From: DALYJJ01 sp031969915
Lineage (GTDB): Bacteria; Acidobacteriota; Terriglobia; Bryobacterales; Bryobacteraceae
Length of the DNA stretch: 64,000 bases
Direction of reading: 5' to 3'
NCBI GenBank assembly: GCA_031969915.1
Contig: DALYJJ010000006.1
Location: 1-64,000, forward strand
Position 1 is the first letter of the stretch; the number at the start of each line of letters is the position of its first letter. A program made the translations under genes and the position numbers. Shown one piece after another: positions 16,810 through 26,456 of this stretch. The notes below the pieces were generated by a model that saw only the letters and a program-made list of their open reading frames with translations, was not told where the DNA came from and ran no database searches.

Positions 16810-17163
16810 ACGTGATCCGTTTCCCCGTAAACATCACCCCCGTAGAATCGCGTTGAGCCGCGTCAAGTACCTCTCGCCGTGTCCCTGAGGCCAATCGTGC
16901 ACGTCGCGGTCGATACGCGCCGCAACCAGTCCTTCTGCACCCTCCACCCCTTCCGCAGTTGCGCTGCGGCCAATTCAGGAATGTACGAGCAGCAACGAGC
17001 AGCCAATACTCGCATCATCGGAACCCGTCTGACTTCTGGCGATCCCGTTCAAGACCGCTCTCTGCGCCTTACTGACCGGGTTGCTGAAGATAAATTCCGC
17101 ACTCGCGCTTACTAGCCTTGCGCGCGGAGGTGATGCGGATCGTTTCTTCAGTTTCTTCGCCAT
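16810..17163 (-). pseudogene. BrnA antitoxin remnant (copy 3)
   Basis: It starts at ATG 17163 (MAKKLKKRSASPPRARLVSA) and follows copy 1 to RIARSQ, then loses frame and stops at 16975. The DNA continues to resemble copy 1 down to about 16810, including the segment encoding the ribbon-helix-helix end. It carries several insertions, for example a repeated GAGCAGCAAC near 16987. Confidence 0.7.
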
Positions 17164-17222
17164 CTTCGCTTTCCTCGAGATAGACATGAACCACCAGCGG
17201 AGGGACACGACGCGATTCCTAA
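17069..17222 (-). pseudogene. BrnT toxin remnant (copy 3), interrupted by the insertion sequence
   Basis: The reverse strand reads LVVHVYLEESEDGEETEETI, then RITSARKASKRECGIYLQQ and a stop at 17069-17071: the C-terminal half of BrnT. Its upstream side ends at the left inverted repeat of the IS at 17223. Sequence to the right of the IS (19160 onward) may hold the rest but is too degraded to be sure. Confidence 0.6.
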
Positions 17223-17257
17223 GGGCTGGCGCAAAAACAAGTTTACAGATCTTTGTT

Positions 17258-18175
17258 TCAACGATTGGGAGTGATGGTGTAGTTCCACTTCGGCAGAACA
17301 TCGTGCGGCTGCAGGCGCAGGGCATGGAGTTGTTCGGGGGTCGGTGCGACGCCGGTTGGATAGTGGCGGCGGTCCAGGTGCGCCGTGACGGCCAGACCGG
17401 TTTGGGTTTTGGTGGAGCGGATGAAGCGGAGGATCTTTGGGTAGCTGTCGAGTGGCTCGCCGGCCCAGTTCTTCGAGATCTCCGAGAACAGGCGATGCTC
17501 GATGGGGTTCCACTTGGAAGCGCCGGTCGGATAGTGGGCGACGGTGAGCGTCAGGCCGTGTGAGTCGGCGAGTTGAGACTGGAGTTCAGTTTTCCAGGCG
17601 CGGCAACGATAGCCGTTGCTGCCGCCGGTATCGCTGAGGATGAGCAGTTTCCGGGAGCGTGGATAGCGCGGCGATCCCTCTTGCCGCCACCAATGTGCGA
17701 TCGCGTGAGCGGCAAAGGCGGGGGTGTCATGCGAAATGCCGACGACCACCGAGCCTCGATGGGCAAGGAGGTCGTAGATGCCGTAGGGAATCGCAACGCC
17801 GGTGGCATCGGAGCGGAAATCGTGATCGTTGACCAGACATGGCGACAAATCCCAACGCGCTCCGGGATTCTTGAAGCCGCCGACCAGTTCGCGCTTTTTG
17901 GTATCTACGCTAATGATGGGATGTCCACGGCGCTGGAAGCGGGCTCGTAGATCGCCCAGGTAGAGGAACTGATCGTTGCGGTCGGGACTGTGGTCGGTGG
18001 AGAGTTGCTTGCGATTGACCCTCAGCGAATAGCCCATCTGATGGAGGAGACGGGCGACGGTGTTGGGGCTGACGACGACTCCGAAGTCGCCCAGCGCCAT
18101 CGCGATCTTCTCCGTCGTGCGACGTGACCACTTCATGCCTGTGATGGGATCCCCAGCCGTATCGTAATCGAGCAA
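17258..18175 (-). CDS. ISAzo13 transposase, catalytic part (ORF B)
   Basis: 305 residues as an independent frame, but family-like sequence begins upstream of its first Met (DILILIEFLLDYDTAGDP), so it is probably made as a fusion with ORF A. It contains HPIISVDTKKRELVGGFKN (first catalytic Asp), LILSDTGGSNGYR (second Asp) and HYPTGASKWNPIEHRLFSE (final Glu region), the DDE triad of the ISAzo13/Rhodopirellula-type transposases. Confidence 0.85.
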   Translation of the reverse strand: MLDYDTAGDPITGMKWSRRTTEKIAMALGDFGVVVSPNTVARLLHQMGYSLRVNRKQLSTDHSPDRNDQFLYLGDLRARFQRRGHPIISVDTKKRELVGGFKNPGARWDLSPCLVNDHDFRSDATGVAIPYGIYDLLAHRGSVVVGISHDTPAFAAHAIAHWWRQEGSPRYPRSRKLLILSDTGGSNGYRCRAWKTELQSQLADSHGLTLTVAHYPTGASKWNPIEHRLFSEISKNWAGEPLDSYPKILRFIRSTKTQTGLAVTAHLDRRHYPTGVAPTPEQLHALRLQPHDVLPKWNYTITPNR

Positions 18176-18183
18176 GAACTCGA

Positions 18184-18954
18184 TCAGGATGAGGATGTCG
18201 GCCGTTTTTCTTCCACCGGCTTGCGTCCGCCCCCGAAGCGGCGCGTGCGTCTCGTGGTCACATTCTGATCGAGAAGTTGCTGACGGCCGCGCGCCACGGT
18301 GTGCGGATCCACGCCCAGAAAGGTGGCCAGCATGCTGTCGCCGCCGTGCCCAAGTTTGATGGATTCCAGCCCGGCGAAGAGGCGGCGTTGTTGCTCATCC
18401 AGCAGACTATAGAAAAGCAGGATGGCGGCCTTCAGTTCATCGGGAGAAACCTGGAGAGCCGTAGCATCGGCTACCAGCGGAACCGCGCTCGCCGTTTGCC
18501 GGGCACGAATCTGATCTCGTGACTGCCTGCTATCGGTGGCGGTGTAGAGGAATCGCCCGGCCACCTCGGTCCGGCCGAGGCGTCCCCGGCGAACCAGATC
18601 GCGGAGGGGATCGTGAACCTCGGCATGGAGCGCATCGGCCAGTTCATCGGCGAACCACCCGCGGGCGGCCTGATTGACGAAGGATTCGATGGTGGCCGTC
18701 AGCGTACCGTGGCGCGAGAACCAGACCGCCTCATGAGACCACAGGCCGGCGTCATCGAAGCGGGCAGTCTCGCGGAGGGCGTAGAAGCGTCCGCGATGGG
18801 TATAGCTGGACAGATAGTCGAGCAGCCGAAGCTTGCGAAAGACAGTGAGGCTGGCCGAAGTGCCGAGCGCGTGTTTGAGTTCGGGCAGAGTGGCGATTTT
18901 GTGCCGCAGCAGGTGCTTGCGGAGCAGTTGGGGATCAAAGGAGATGGGTCGCAT
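18184..18954 (-). CDS. ISAzo13 transposase, N-terminal DNA-binding part (ORF A)
   Basis: 256 residues. An N-terminal winged-helix-like region (LLRHKIATLPELKHALG) precedes the typical ISAzo13 N-terminal segment LFAGLESIKLGHGGDSMLAT, then DPHTVARGRQQLLDQ and GGGRKPVEEK. It stops at 18184 nine bases before ORF B. The -1 frame at a five-A run joins it to ORF B without a stop, giving a product of about 565 residues. Confidence 0.8.
   Translation of the reverse strand: MRPISFDPQLLRKHLLRHKIATLPELKHALGTSASLTVFRKLRLLDYLSSYTHRGRFYALRETARFDDAGLWSHEAVWFSRHGTLTATIESFVNQAARGWFADELADALHAEVHDPLRDLVRRGRLGRTEVAGRFLYTATDSRQSRDQIRARQTASAVPLVADATALQVSPDELKAAILLFYSLLDEQQRRLFAGLESIKLGHGGDSMLATFLGVDPHTVARGRQQLLDQNVTTRRTRRFGGGRKPVEEKRPTSSS
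18200..18214 (-). promoter_or_regulatory. Probable programmed -1 frameshift site
   Basis: The minus strand carries GAAGAAAAACGG with five A (plus-strand T run 18205-18209). Slipping back one base on AAA turns the ORF A frame into the ORF B frame (EEK then TADILILIEF). Similar slippery A runs control transposase production in many insertion sequences. Confidence 0.55.
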
Positions 18955-19401
18955 AATGATACAGTTCCGACAATCGGGGGCTTTGACTCGGAACTATACC
19001 ACAATCACATGGACACTGCGACAGGCGAAAAGAGCCCTACGGAAGCAATGGTTACAGGGGCTCGGCTGCTTCGGTTCGCTTCTGCGATGTCGGCGCCAAG
19101 GTCATTCAAACGATCCAGGTACGACTCTCAGTGAGTAGTTGTTGTTGCGCCAGCCCTAAGCGGTCCAATGGCATTCTCACAGGTTGCGTCATCCCCCGGC
19201 ACTCTGCACAGATCGTCACTCAAGGGACGCCCCCGATGGCTTCCATCACTTCTTGACCGTCACTGGGTGGAGAGCGACACCGGAGTGAAAGGCAACAACA
19301 GTCAGTCGCTCTGCAGTTTTGTCGAATCGATGATTGCTTGTGCAAGGTTCAGCACGAACCCGGCGCCTGGCGTCGGCCCGCCGAGGGGATACACTGATGA
19401 G

Positions 19402-19674
19402 ATGGCTCGCAAGGCGAGCGTTGTGATCGAGAAGTATGAACACGGCTTCTACGCTTGGTGCCCGTAACTAAAAGGGTACGAGTCGCAAGGAGACACGCTT
19501 GAAGAGGCAATGGCAAGTATCAAGGAGGCGATTGAGCTATACCTGGAAACCGTTCCTGCCGATGAGCGCAACGTTCTCTTCACGACGGACCTCATACGCG
19601 GAAAGACCCTCCGCTCCCCTGGGCGGAAATCAGGACTCGCTCATGATGATCGGCATCGCCGGATCGCTCGATGA
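19402..19674 (+). pseudogene. hicB: HicB-type antitoxin with a nonsense mutation
   Basis: It reads MARKASVVIEKYEHGFYAWC, P, stop, then LKGYESQGDTLEEAMASIKE and AIELYLET in the same frame. The family has GAA (Glu) where TAA stands, so a single G-to-T change kills the gene after 21 residues. The C-terminal end is also atypical and runs into the acetamidase-like fragment. No hicA toxin is recognisable next to it. Confidence 0.75.
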
Positions 19675-19800
19675 GGCGCTCCACCGCGCCACAACCGGAA
19701 TGGCGCATTACCTCGACGGCGAGTACGGTCTCAACTCCACCGAGGCCGTGCTGGTCCTGGGCCTCGCCGTCAAATGTCGGAACAAGCTGCGTCAGCCGGC
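19640..19800 (+). pseudogene. Acetamidase/formamidase C-terminal fragment
   Basis: One frame reads MMIGIAGSLDEALHRATTGM then HYLDGEYGLNSTEAVLVLGL, similar to the last domain of FmdA/AmdA amidases (DEAL...A...M..WL...YGL...EA). Only about 50 codons are present and no other part of the gene is nearby. Confidence 0.45.
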
Positions 19801-19829
19801 TGGATGTGGGTACAATCAAACCGAACTCT

Positions 19830-20462
19830 ATGAAAGATTTCTTTAGTGCTTTTGGCTCGGAGTTTTTCAGACCGTTAGTTACGCTGATGCTGCCCGGCGC
19901 TGTTGCAGTCCTTCCTGGCTTTGTGGCGGTTTTCTTGTCTGTGGATGCTTTTCGACGTTTCGCCGAGCACAATCATGCCGAGATCATCGGAGGATTCTTA
20001 CTCGTGTGCGTCTTCGCCGGCTTAGTTATTGAGGATTGGGGATCACGCCTCGAGAATTACATAGACAAGGTCCACGCGGCGCGGGATACCGGTAAGCTGG
20101 CTTGGCGCGAGGCCTTGCTGCCATGCAACCATTCTTCCGGGGACTCGGAAGGCGAGTGGTACGCATACCTTCGGCTTGCGTTCGATACTGAGCCCGTGGG
20201 GCACCGATATCTGCGCACTCTTGTGCTTCGGCTGAAATTCGAACTCGGTTGCTGCATTGGGTGCTTTTTCGCGATCAGCCCGGTCTGGTTCTGGCCCACC
20301 ACGTACATGCTCCGGGCTGCAATCACCTTGTTCCTCCTGATGGCGAGCGCATACTTCTGTTGGGAAGCCTCAGCTACGGTAAGACTTCTGGAAAGACTTC
20401 GGCACGAATTGCTGAAGGGAATCAAGGTGGTTGCTGGACAGGGCGCGGCTGCGAGCGAGTAA
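19830..20462 (+). CDS. Membrane protein of unknown function
   Basis: 210 residues from ATG 19830 (MKDFFSAFGSEFFRPL). An earlier in-frame ATG at 19671 would overlap the amidase fragment and give a non-natural N-terminus. Four membrane segments are visible in two pairs (around residues 18-40, 52-68, 140-158 and 165-182), separated by a soluble stretch with GEWYAYLRLAFDTEPVGHRY. No family recognised. It sits at the edge of the accessory island. Confidence 0.6.
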   Translation: MKDFFSAFGSEFFRPLVTLMLPGAVAVLPGFVAVFLSVDAFRRFAEHNHAEIIGGFLLVCVFAGLVIEDWGSRLENYIDKVHAARDTGKLAWREALLPCNHSSGDSEGEWYAYLRLAFDTEPVGHRYLRTLVLRLKFELGCCIGCFFAISPVWFWPTTYMLRAAITLFLLMASAYFCWEASATVRLLERLRHELLKGIKVVAGQGAAASE

Positions 20463-21008
20463 CACATGGTCGAATGTGCCGGTCGTGAGGGAAAGCAAGC
20501 ACGAACGAGGTTGAAACGTCCTAAATCACGTTCCTCTTCACACAGCGCCTTGTTCTGATCGTCGTCGGTTCGCGCAGCTCGCTGCAAGTCGTATGGGGCG
20601 ACGTAAGTTCATCCCAGCAATCGGGCGGGCGGCCGCCGCGTACCCCTTGCGCTTTCCGAATCGGACCTTTCACTTGATCCTCGCGTCTGCTGCCGTCGTA
20701 CGATGCCAGTTGGCAGAAATCCCTCGCCTTCCCGTGAAACGCTCCACTCGGCTCCACGCCCAGAAATAGGAGTCCCCTCCCGCGCGAATGGACGCTGTAC
20801 GTGCTTCCGGTACCCCGCCATCTACGTAACCTGCGCGCGAGGGTCTAATCCTGCCGTCGCAGGCCCGCCCAACCCTGATTCACAACTTTTCGATTTCTCG
20901 ATCTCCCCAGCCCTCAACCACTTACCGCCCCCACCCCCTCGGACCCTCACCCCCCACTGCTACTCTCACCATGGCTCGTAATGCGCCAAAACCAGAAGGA
21001 GTTCGACC
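20463..21008. other. Non-coding stretch at the island edge
   Basis: 546 bases without a recognisable gene. Short frames exist on both strands but have no family-like sequence. GC content rises again to the right, marking the return to core chromosome. No tRNA or attachment-site repeat was seen. Confidence 0.4.
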
Positions 21009-21749
21009 ATGAAACGCACCGAAAAACAACGCGAAGCCTCCCGCCGCAATGGCGCGAAATCCAAAGGCCCCGTCACCCCTGAGGGCAAAGCCCGCTCGGC
21101 CGCCAACGGCCACCTCCGGCCCGCTCCCGTCAAAAACCTCGCCCAACTCCCCTTCCTCATCGAAGGCGAGAACCCCGAAAAGTTCGAAGCCCTCTTCCAG
21201 CGCTACGTCCAGATCCTCAACCCCACTGACCCCCTCCAGCTCAACCTCGTCCGCCGCATCGCACGCGCCGAGTGGATGATTGAGCACTACCACGCCATCC
21301 GCGCCCGCGTCATCGAAATCCAGGTCGCCCGCCAGCGCGCGGAAGTCGAAAAGAACTTCACCCAGCCCACCCCCCACCTCCAGGCCGCCATCGCCATCGC
21401 CGCCGAAGCCGGCCGCGCCGCGCTCCCCTACATCGATCGCTTCCTCACCACCCAATGCCGCCAGTACCGCACGGACATGCAGGAACTCCGCCGCCTCCGC
21501 CTTGATCAGGTCAACGGCCTCATCCCTGCCCCCACCTATGAAGTCGCGCCCCAGCCGCAGCCTGCCCCCGAACCGCCGCCCCAAGCCGCCCCTGAGCCTC
21601 CCTCAACTCCCACACACGAAAATCCTCCGCAATCGAACCTGACACCGCCCTTACCTGCTCCGGCTCAACAACCTGCGGCCGCCTCGCCGCCCCGCCGGCG
21701 AACCCGCCTTCGCTCCCCCTATCGCCGCCGCCGGCTACGAATCCGATGA
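21009..21749 (+). CDS. Conserved hypothetical protein with proline-rich tail
   Basis: 246 residues. The opening KQREASRRNGAKSKGPVTPE then GKARSAANG is a basic motif shared by many short acidobacterial and planctomycete proteins that are not functionally defined. A helical middle (residues 60-170, rich in Arg, Glu and Ala) is followed by a proline/alanine-rich tail and an Arg-rich end (RRRRLRIR). It may bind nucleic acid, by charge only. It is followed 43 bases later by the DUF1501 gene. Confidence 0.5.
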   Translation: MKRTEKQREASRRNGAKSKGPVTPEGKARSAANGHLRPAPVKNLAQLPFLIEGENPEKFEALFQRYVQILNPTDPLQLNLVRRIARAEWMIEHYHAIRARVIEIQVARQRAEVEKNFTQPTPHLQAAIAIAAEAGRAALPYIDRFLTTQCRQYRTDMQELRRLRLDQVNGLIPAPTYEVAPQPQPAPEPPPQAAPEPPSTPTHENPPQSNLTPPLPAPAQQPAAASPPRRRTRLRSPYRRRRLRIR

Positions 21750-21792
21750 CCCCACTGATATCCTGTTCTTCAAGCACCGGAGGGCCATCCAA

Positions 21793-23226
<1,434 letters not shown>

Positions 23227-23243
23227 ACGGGCCGTCCTGACGT

Positions 23244-26200
23244 ATGTCGCTCGCAACCAAACTTGCGTCCAAGTTCCCTCATACAACCCAGGCGCGTGGC
23301 TTTGACCTTTTCTTCCGGGGCGCCGTTCGGCCCGTCCGCTCCACGCCTACGTCCTTTGAGGCCGAAGTCCTCGGTGGTGAACTCTCCTCGGTCGACCTCC
23401 GCCTGAACGGCAAGGCGCTCGAAATCGAGTGCGACTGCGACGCCTTCCTGGACCGCGGCCCCTGCAAACACATCTGGGCCGCCATCCTGGAGGCGGACCG
23501 GCGCGGTGCACTCGAAAAGGCTCGCCACGTCTCTCCCCTCACCCTTGTCGATGCCCTCGATGGCGCCGGCGCCGAACCCTCCGCCCCCGCGTCCGCCTCC
23601 CTCTGGCGCGAGCAGTTGCGCTCCATCGCGCTGTACTCGCGCGACCACGCCCAGCCGGGCGCTCGCACCGCCGCTTGGCCCGCCGGCTTCCAGGTCGCCT
23701 ACGCCATTGACCTCCCGGCTTCCCGCTCCGCCGGAGCGCCGGTCGTCACGCTCCTCAGCCGCAGCCGCAAGAAGAACGGCGATTGGACGGTCTTCAAGGA
23801 CTTGCACCTCACTCGCGCCGCGATCTTCACATTGCCCGACCCCGCGGACACGGAGATCCTCGAAGCGCTCGCCGGCGCGCCCAATCCGCTGGACTTCTCC
23901 TCCCACAGAGAACTGCAGCGGTTTGCCCTCCCCGCGCACCTCGCCCTCAAAGTCCTTCCCGTCGTCTCCGCCGCCGGCCGTCTCTGGGCCGCGCCCGATT
24001 ACCACTCCCACCAGCTCCGCCCCATCGCCTGGGATTCCGGCGAGCCCTGGCGCTTCTGTGTCCGCGTCCACCGCAATGAACGCGACCTTTGGGAGATCAC
24101 CGGGGAGTTCCGCCGCGGCGCCGACGAACGTGCCGCCCTCGATGCCCCCGAATTCATCTTCGCCTCCGGCTTCCTGCTCCTCGGCCAGACCCTCGCCCGT
24201 TTCCAGGACACCGACGCCCTTCCCTGGGTGCGCCAACTGCTGAATGACCGCACCATCACGTTCATGGACCGCGATCGCGACGCCGCGCTTGCCGCGCTGC
24301 TCGAATCGCCCGTCGTGCCCCCGCTGGACCTCGCTCCCGAACTCGATTTCGAACAGCGGCAAGGCTCCCCTCGTTTCGGCGTTCGCTTGAATCAGGCCAA
24401 GAACGCCTGGGGTGACGCCGCCTTCAACGCCACTCTCCTCGCCGACTATGGAGCGGGCTTGCGGCCGCTCCGCCGCGAGGAATCGCGCGGCTTCTGGATG
24501 CCCGGTGACCGCCTCTACGTCCTGCGCGATCAGCAGGCCGAGGCCGCCGCCTGGCAGACCCTTTCAGAGGGCGGTGTGCGCCTGTCGCCCGACGGCGGCT
24601 CCCCCGGCCGTCTCTTGCCCAAAGCCATGCCCAAGCTCGTCCGCCACCTCATCGCCGAGGGCTGGCGCGTCGAAGCCGAAGGCCGTGCTTTCCGGAGTCC
24701 CGGCGCGACGCGCCTCGAAGTCACCTCGGGCATCGACTGGTTCGAGCTGCACGGTCAGATCGATTACGAAGGCCAGACCGCTGCGCTCCCTGACCTGCTG
24801 GCCGCCCTGCGCCGCGGCGACGCTATGGTCAAGCTCGACGACGGCTCCTTCGGCATGCTTCCCGAAGAGTGGCTCGCCAGGTTCGCGCCCCTCGCCGGCC
24901 TCGGCGAGGTCGCCGAGGGTCACCTTCGCTTCCGCTCCACCCAGGCCGGCCTTCTCGACGCGCTCCTCGCCGCCCAGCCCGAGGTCCGCGTCGACGAGGT
25001 CTTCGAACGGGCGCGACAGCGGCTCCGCGGCTTCCAGGGCGTCAGCCCCGCCGTCCAGCCGGAGGGCTTCCGGGGCCGGCTTCGCGGCTACCAGGAAGAG
25101 GGCCTTGGCTGGATCGAGTTCCTTCGCGAGTTCGGCTTCGGCGGCATCCTCGCCGACGATATGGGCGTCGGCAAGACCGCCCAGGTCCTCGCCGCCCTCG
25201 AACAACGCCGCGCCGCCGGCCATGGCCCGTCCCTCGTCGTCTCCCCCCGCTCTCTGCTCTTCAATTGGCGCCAGGAGGCCGAACGGTTCACGCCGCAGAT
25301 CAAGGTGCTTGAGCACGCCGGCCAGCAGCGCGATCTCGAGCGCATCGGCGAGCATCACCTCATCCTCACCACCTACGGCACCCTCCAGCGCGACATCCCC
25401 AACCTCTCCCAGCGCGAGTTCGATTACGTCATCCTCGACGAAGCGCAGGCCATCAAGAACGCGAACACCGCTTCGGCCAAGGCCGTCCGCCTGCTCAAGG
25501 GCCGGCATCGCCTGGCGCTCAGCGGCACGCCCATTGAGAACCACCTCGGCGAACTCTGGAGCCTCTTCGAGTTCCTCAATCCCGGGATGCTCGGAGAAGC
25601 CAAAGTGCTCAAACTCGCCGGCGGCCTCGCTAAGAACCCCTCGGAGGAGACGCGCCGCCTTCTGGCGGCGGCCTTGCGCCCGTTCATTCTGCGCCGCACC
25701 AAGCAGCAGGTGGCGCGGGAGCTTCCCGAAAAAACCGAGCAGACCATCTTCTGCGAGCTCGAAGGCGACCAGCGCCGCCAGTACGATGAACTCCTCGCTC
25801 ACTACCGCCAGCGGCTGCTCAGCCCCGATCGGGGCAACGGCAAGGCGGCCTGGAACCGCGTCAAGTTCCAGGTGCTCGAAGCATTGCTCCGCCTTCGCCA
25901 GGCGGCGTGCCATCCGGGGCTGCTGAATGAGAAGCTGGCCTCCCAATCAAGCGCCAAGTTCACCACCCTGCTCGCCCAACTGGAGGAGCTGCGCGAGGAA
26001 GGCCACAAGGCGCTGGTCTTCTCCCAGTTCACTTCCCTGCTCGCCCTGCTCAAGACGCGCCTCGACGAGGCCGGCTTCACCTACGAGTACCTCGACGGCG
26101 CAACCCGCGACCGCCAGGCTCACGTGGAGCGCTTTCAGAACGACCCCAAGACCCAGCTCTTCCTCATCAGCCTCCGCGCCGGAGGCCTGGGCCTGAATCT

Positions 26201-26456
26201 CACCGCCGCGGGCTACGTCTTCCTGCTCGACCCCTGGTGGAATCCCGCCGTCGAAGCCCAGGCCATCGACCGCGCCCACCGCATCGGCCAGACGCAGAAC
26301 GTGTTCGCCTATCGCCTCATCGCCCGCGATACGGTCGAGGAGAAGGTCCTCGCGCTGCAATCCGGTAAACGCGCCCTCGCCGACGCCATCCTCAGCGAGG
26401 ACAACGCCGTCCTCCGCGACCTCACCCGGGAGGACCTGGAGATCCTCCTCTCATGA
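23244..26456 (+). CDS. SWIM-domain SNF2/Swi2-type helicase
   Basis: 1070 residues. An N-terminal SWIM zinc finger (CDCDAFLDRGPCKHIW) is followed by a long middle region and the SNF2 motor: GGILADDMGVGKTAQVLAAL (Walker A), YVILDEAQAIKNANTASAK (DEAQ), RLALSGTPIENHLGELWSLF, then the second RecA lobe with KALVFSQFTSLLALLKTRL, LISLRAGGLGLNLTAAGYVF and AIDRAHRIGQTQNVFAYRLI. Such ATPases translocate on double-stranded DNA in repair or transcription recycling. Its 3' end overlaps the convergent methyltransferase by 35 bases. Confidence 0.92.
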   Translation: MSLATKLASKFPHTTQARGFDLFFRGAVRPVRSTPTSFEAEVLGGELSSVDLRLNGKALEIECDCDAFLDRGPCKHIWAAILEADRRGALEKARHVSPLTLVDALDGAGAEPSAPASASLWREQLRSIALYSRDHAQPGARTAAWPAGFQVAYAIDLPASRSAGAPVVTLLSRSRKKNGDWTVFKDLHLTRAAIFTLPDPADTEILEALAGAPNPLDFSSHRELQRFALPAHLALKVLPVVSAAGRLWAAPDYHSHQLRPIAWDSGEPWRFCVRVHRNERDLWEITGEFRRGADERAALDAPEFIFASGFLLLGQTLARFQDTDALPWVRQLLNDRTITFMDRDRDAALAALLESPVVPPLDLAPELDFEQRQGSPRFGVRLNQAKNAWGDAAFNATLLADYGAGLRPLRREESRGFWMPGDRLYVLRDQQAEAAAWQTLSEGGVRLSPDGGSPGRLLPKAMPKLVRHLIAEGWRVEAEGRAFRSPGATRLEVTSGIDWFELHGQIDYEGQTAALPDLLAALRRGDAMVKLDDGSFGMLPEEWLARFAPLAGLGEVAEGHLRFRSTQAGLLDALLAAQPEVRVDEVFERARQRLRGFQGVSPAVQPEGFRGRLRGYQEEGLGWIEFLREFGFGGILADDMGVGKTAQVLAALEQRRAAGHGPSLVVSPRSLLFNWRQEAERFTPQIKVLEHAGQQRDLERIGEHHLILTTYGTLQRDIPNLSQREFDYVILDEAQAIKNANTASAKAVRLLKGRHRLALSGTPIENHLGELWSLFEFLNPGMLGEAKVLKLAGGLAKNPSEETRRLLAAALRPFILRRTKQQVARELPEKTEQTIFCELEGDQRRQYDELLAHYRQRLLSPDRGNGKAAWNRVKFQVLEALLRLRQAACHPGLLNEKLASQSSAKFTTLLAQLEELREEGHKALVFSQFTSLLALLKTRLDEAGFTYEYLDGATRDRQAHVERFQNDPKTQLFLISLRAGGLGLNLTAAGYVFLLDPWWNPAVEAQAIDRAHRIGQTQNVFAYRLIARDTVEEKVLALQSGKRALADAILSEDNAVLRDLTREDLEILLS

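Larger units (their letters stand above)
17223..19156 (-). mobile_element. Complete ISAzo13-family insertion sequence
   Basis: 1934 bases. Imperfect inverted repeats: left GGGCTGGCGCAAAAACAAG (17223 onward) against right, read in reverse, GGGCTGGCGCAACAACAAC (19156 backwards), 17 of 19 matching. Both ends are flanked by the triplet TAA (17220-17222 and 19157-19159), a 3-base target duplication. Two overlapping-phase ORFs encode the transposase. The ends and target duplication are intact, so the insertion looks recent. Confidence 0.85.
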
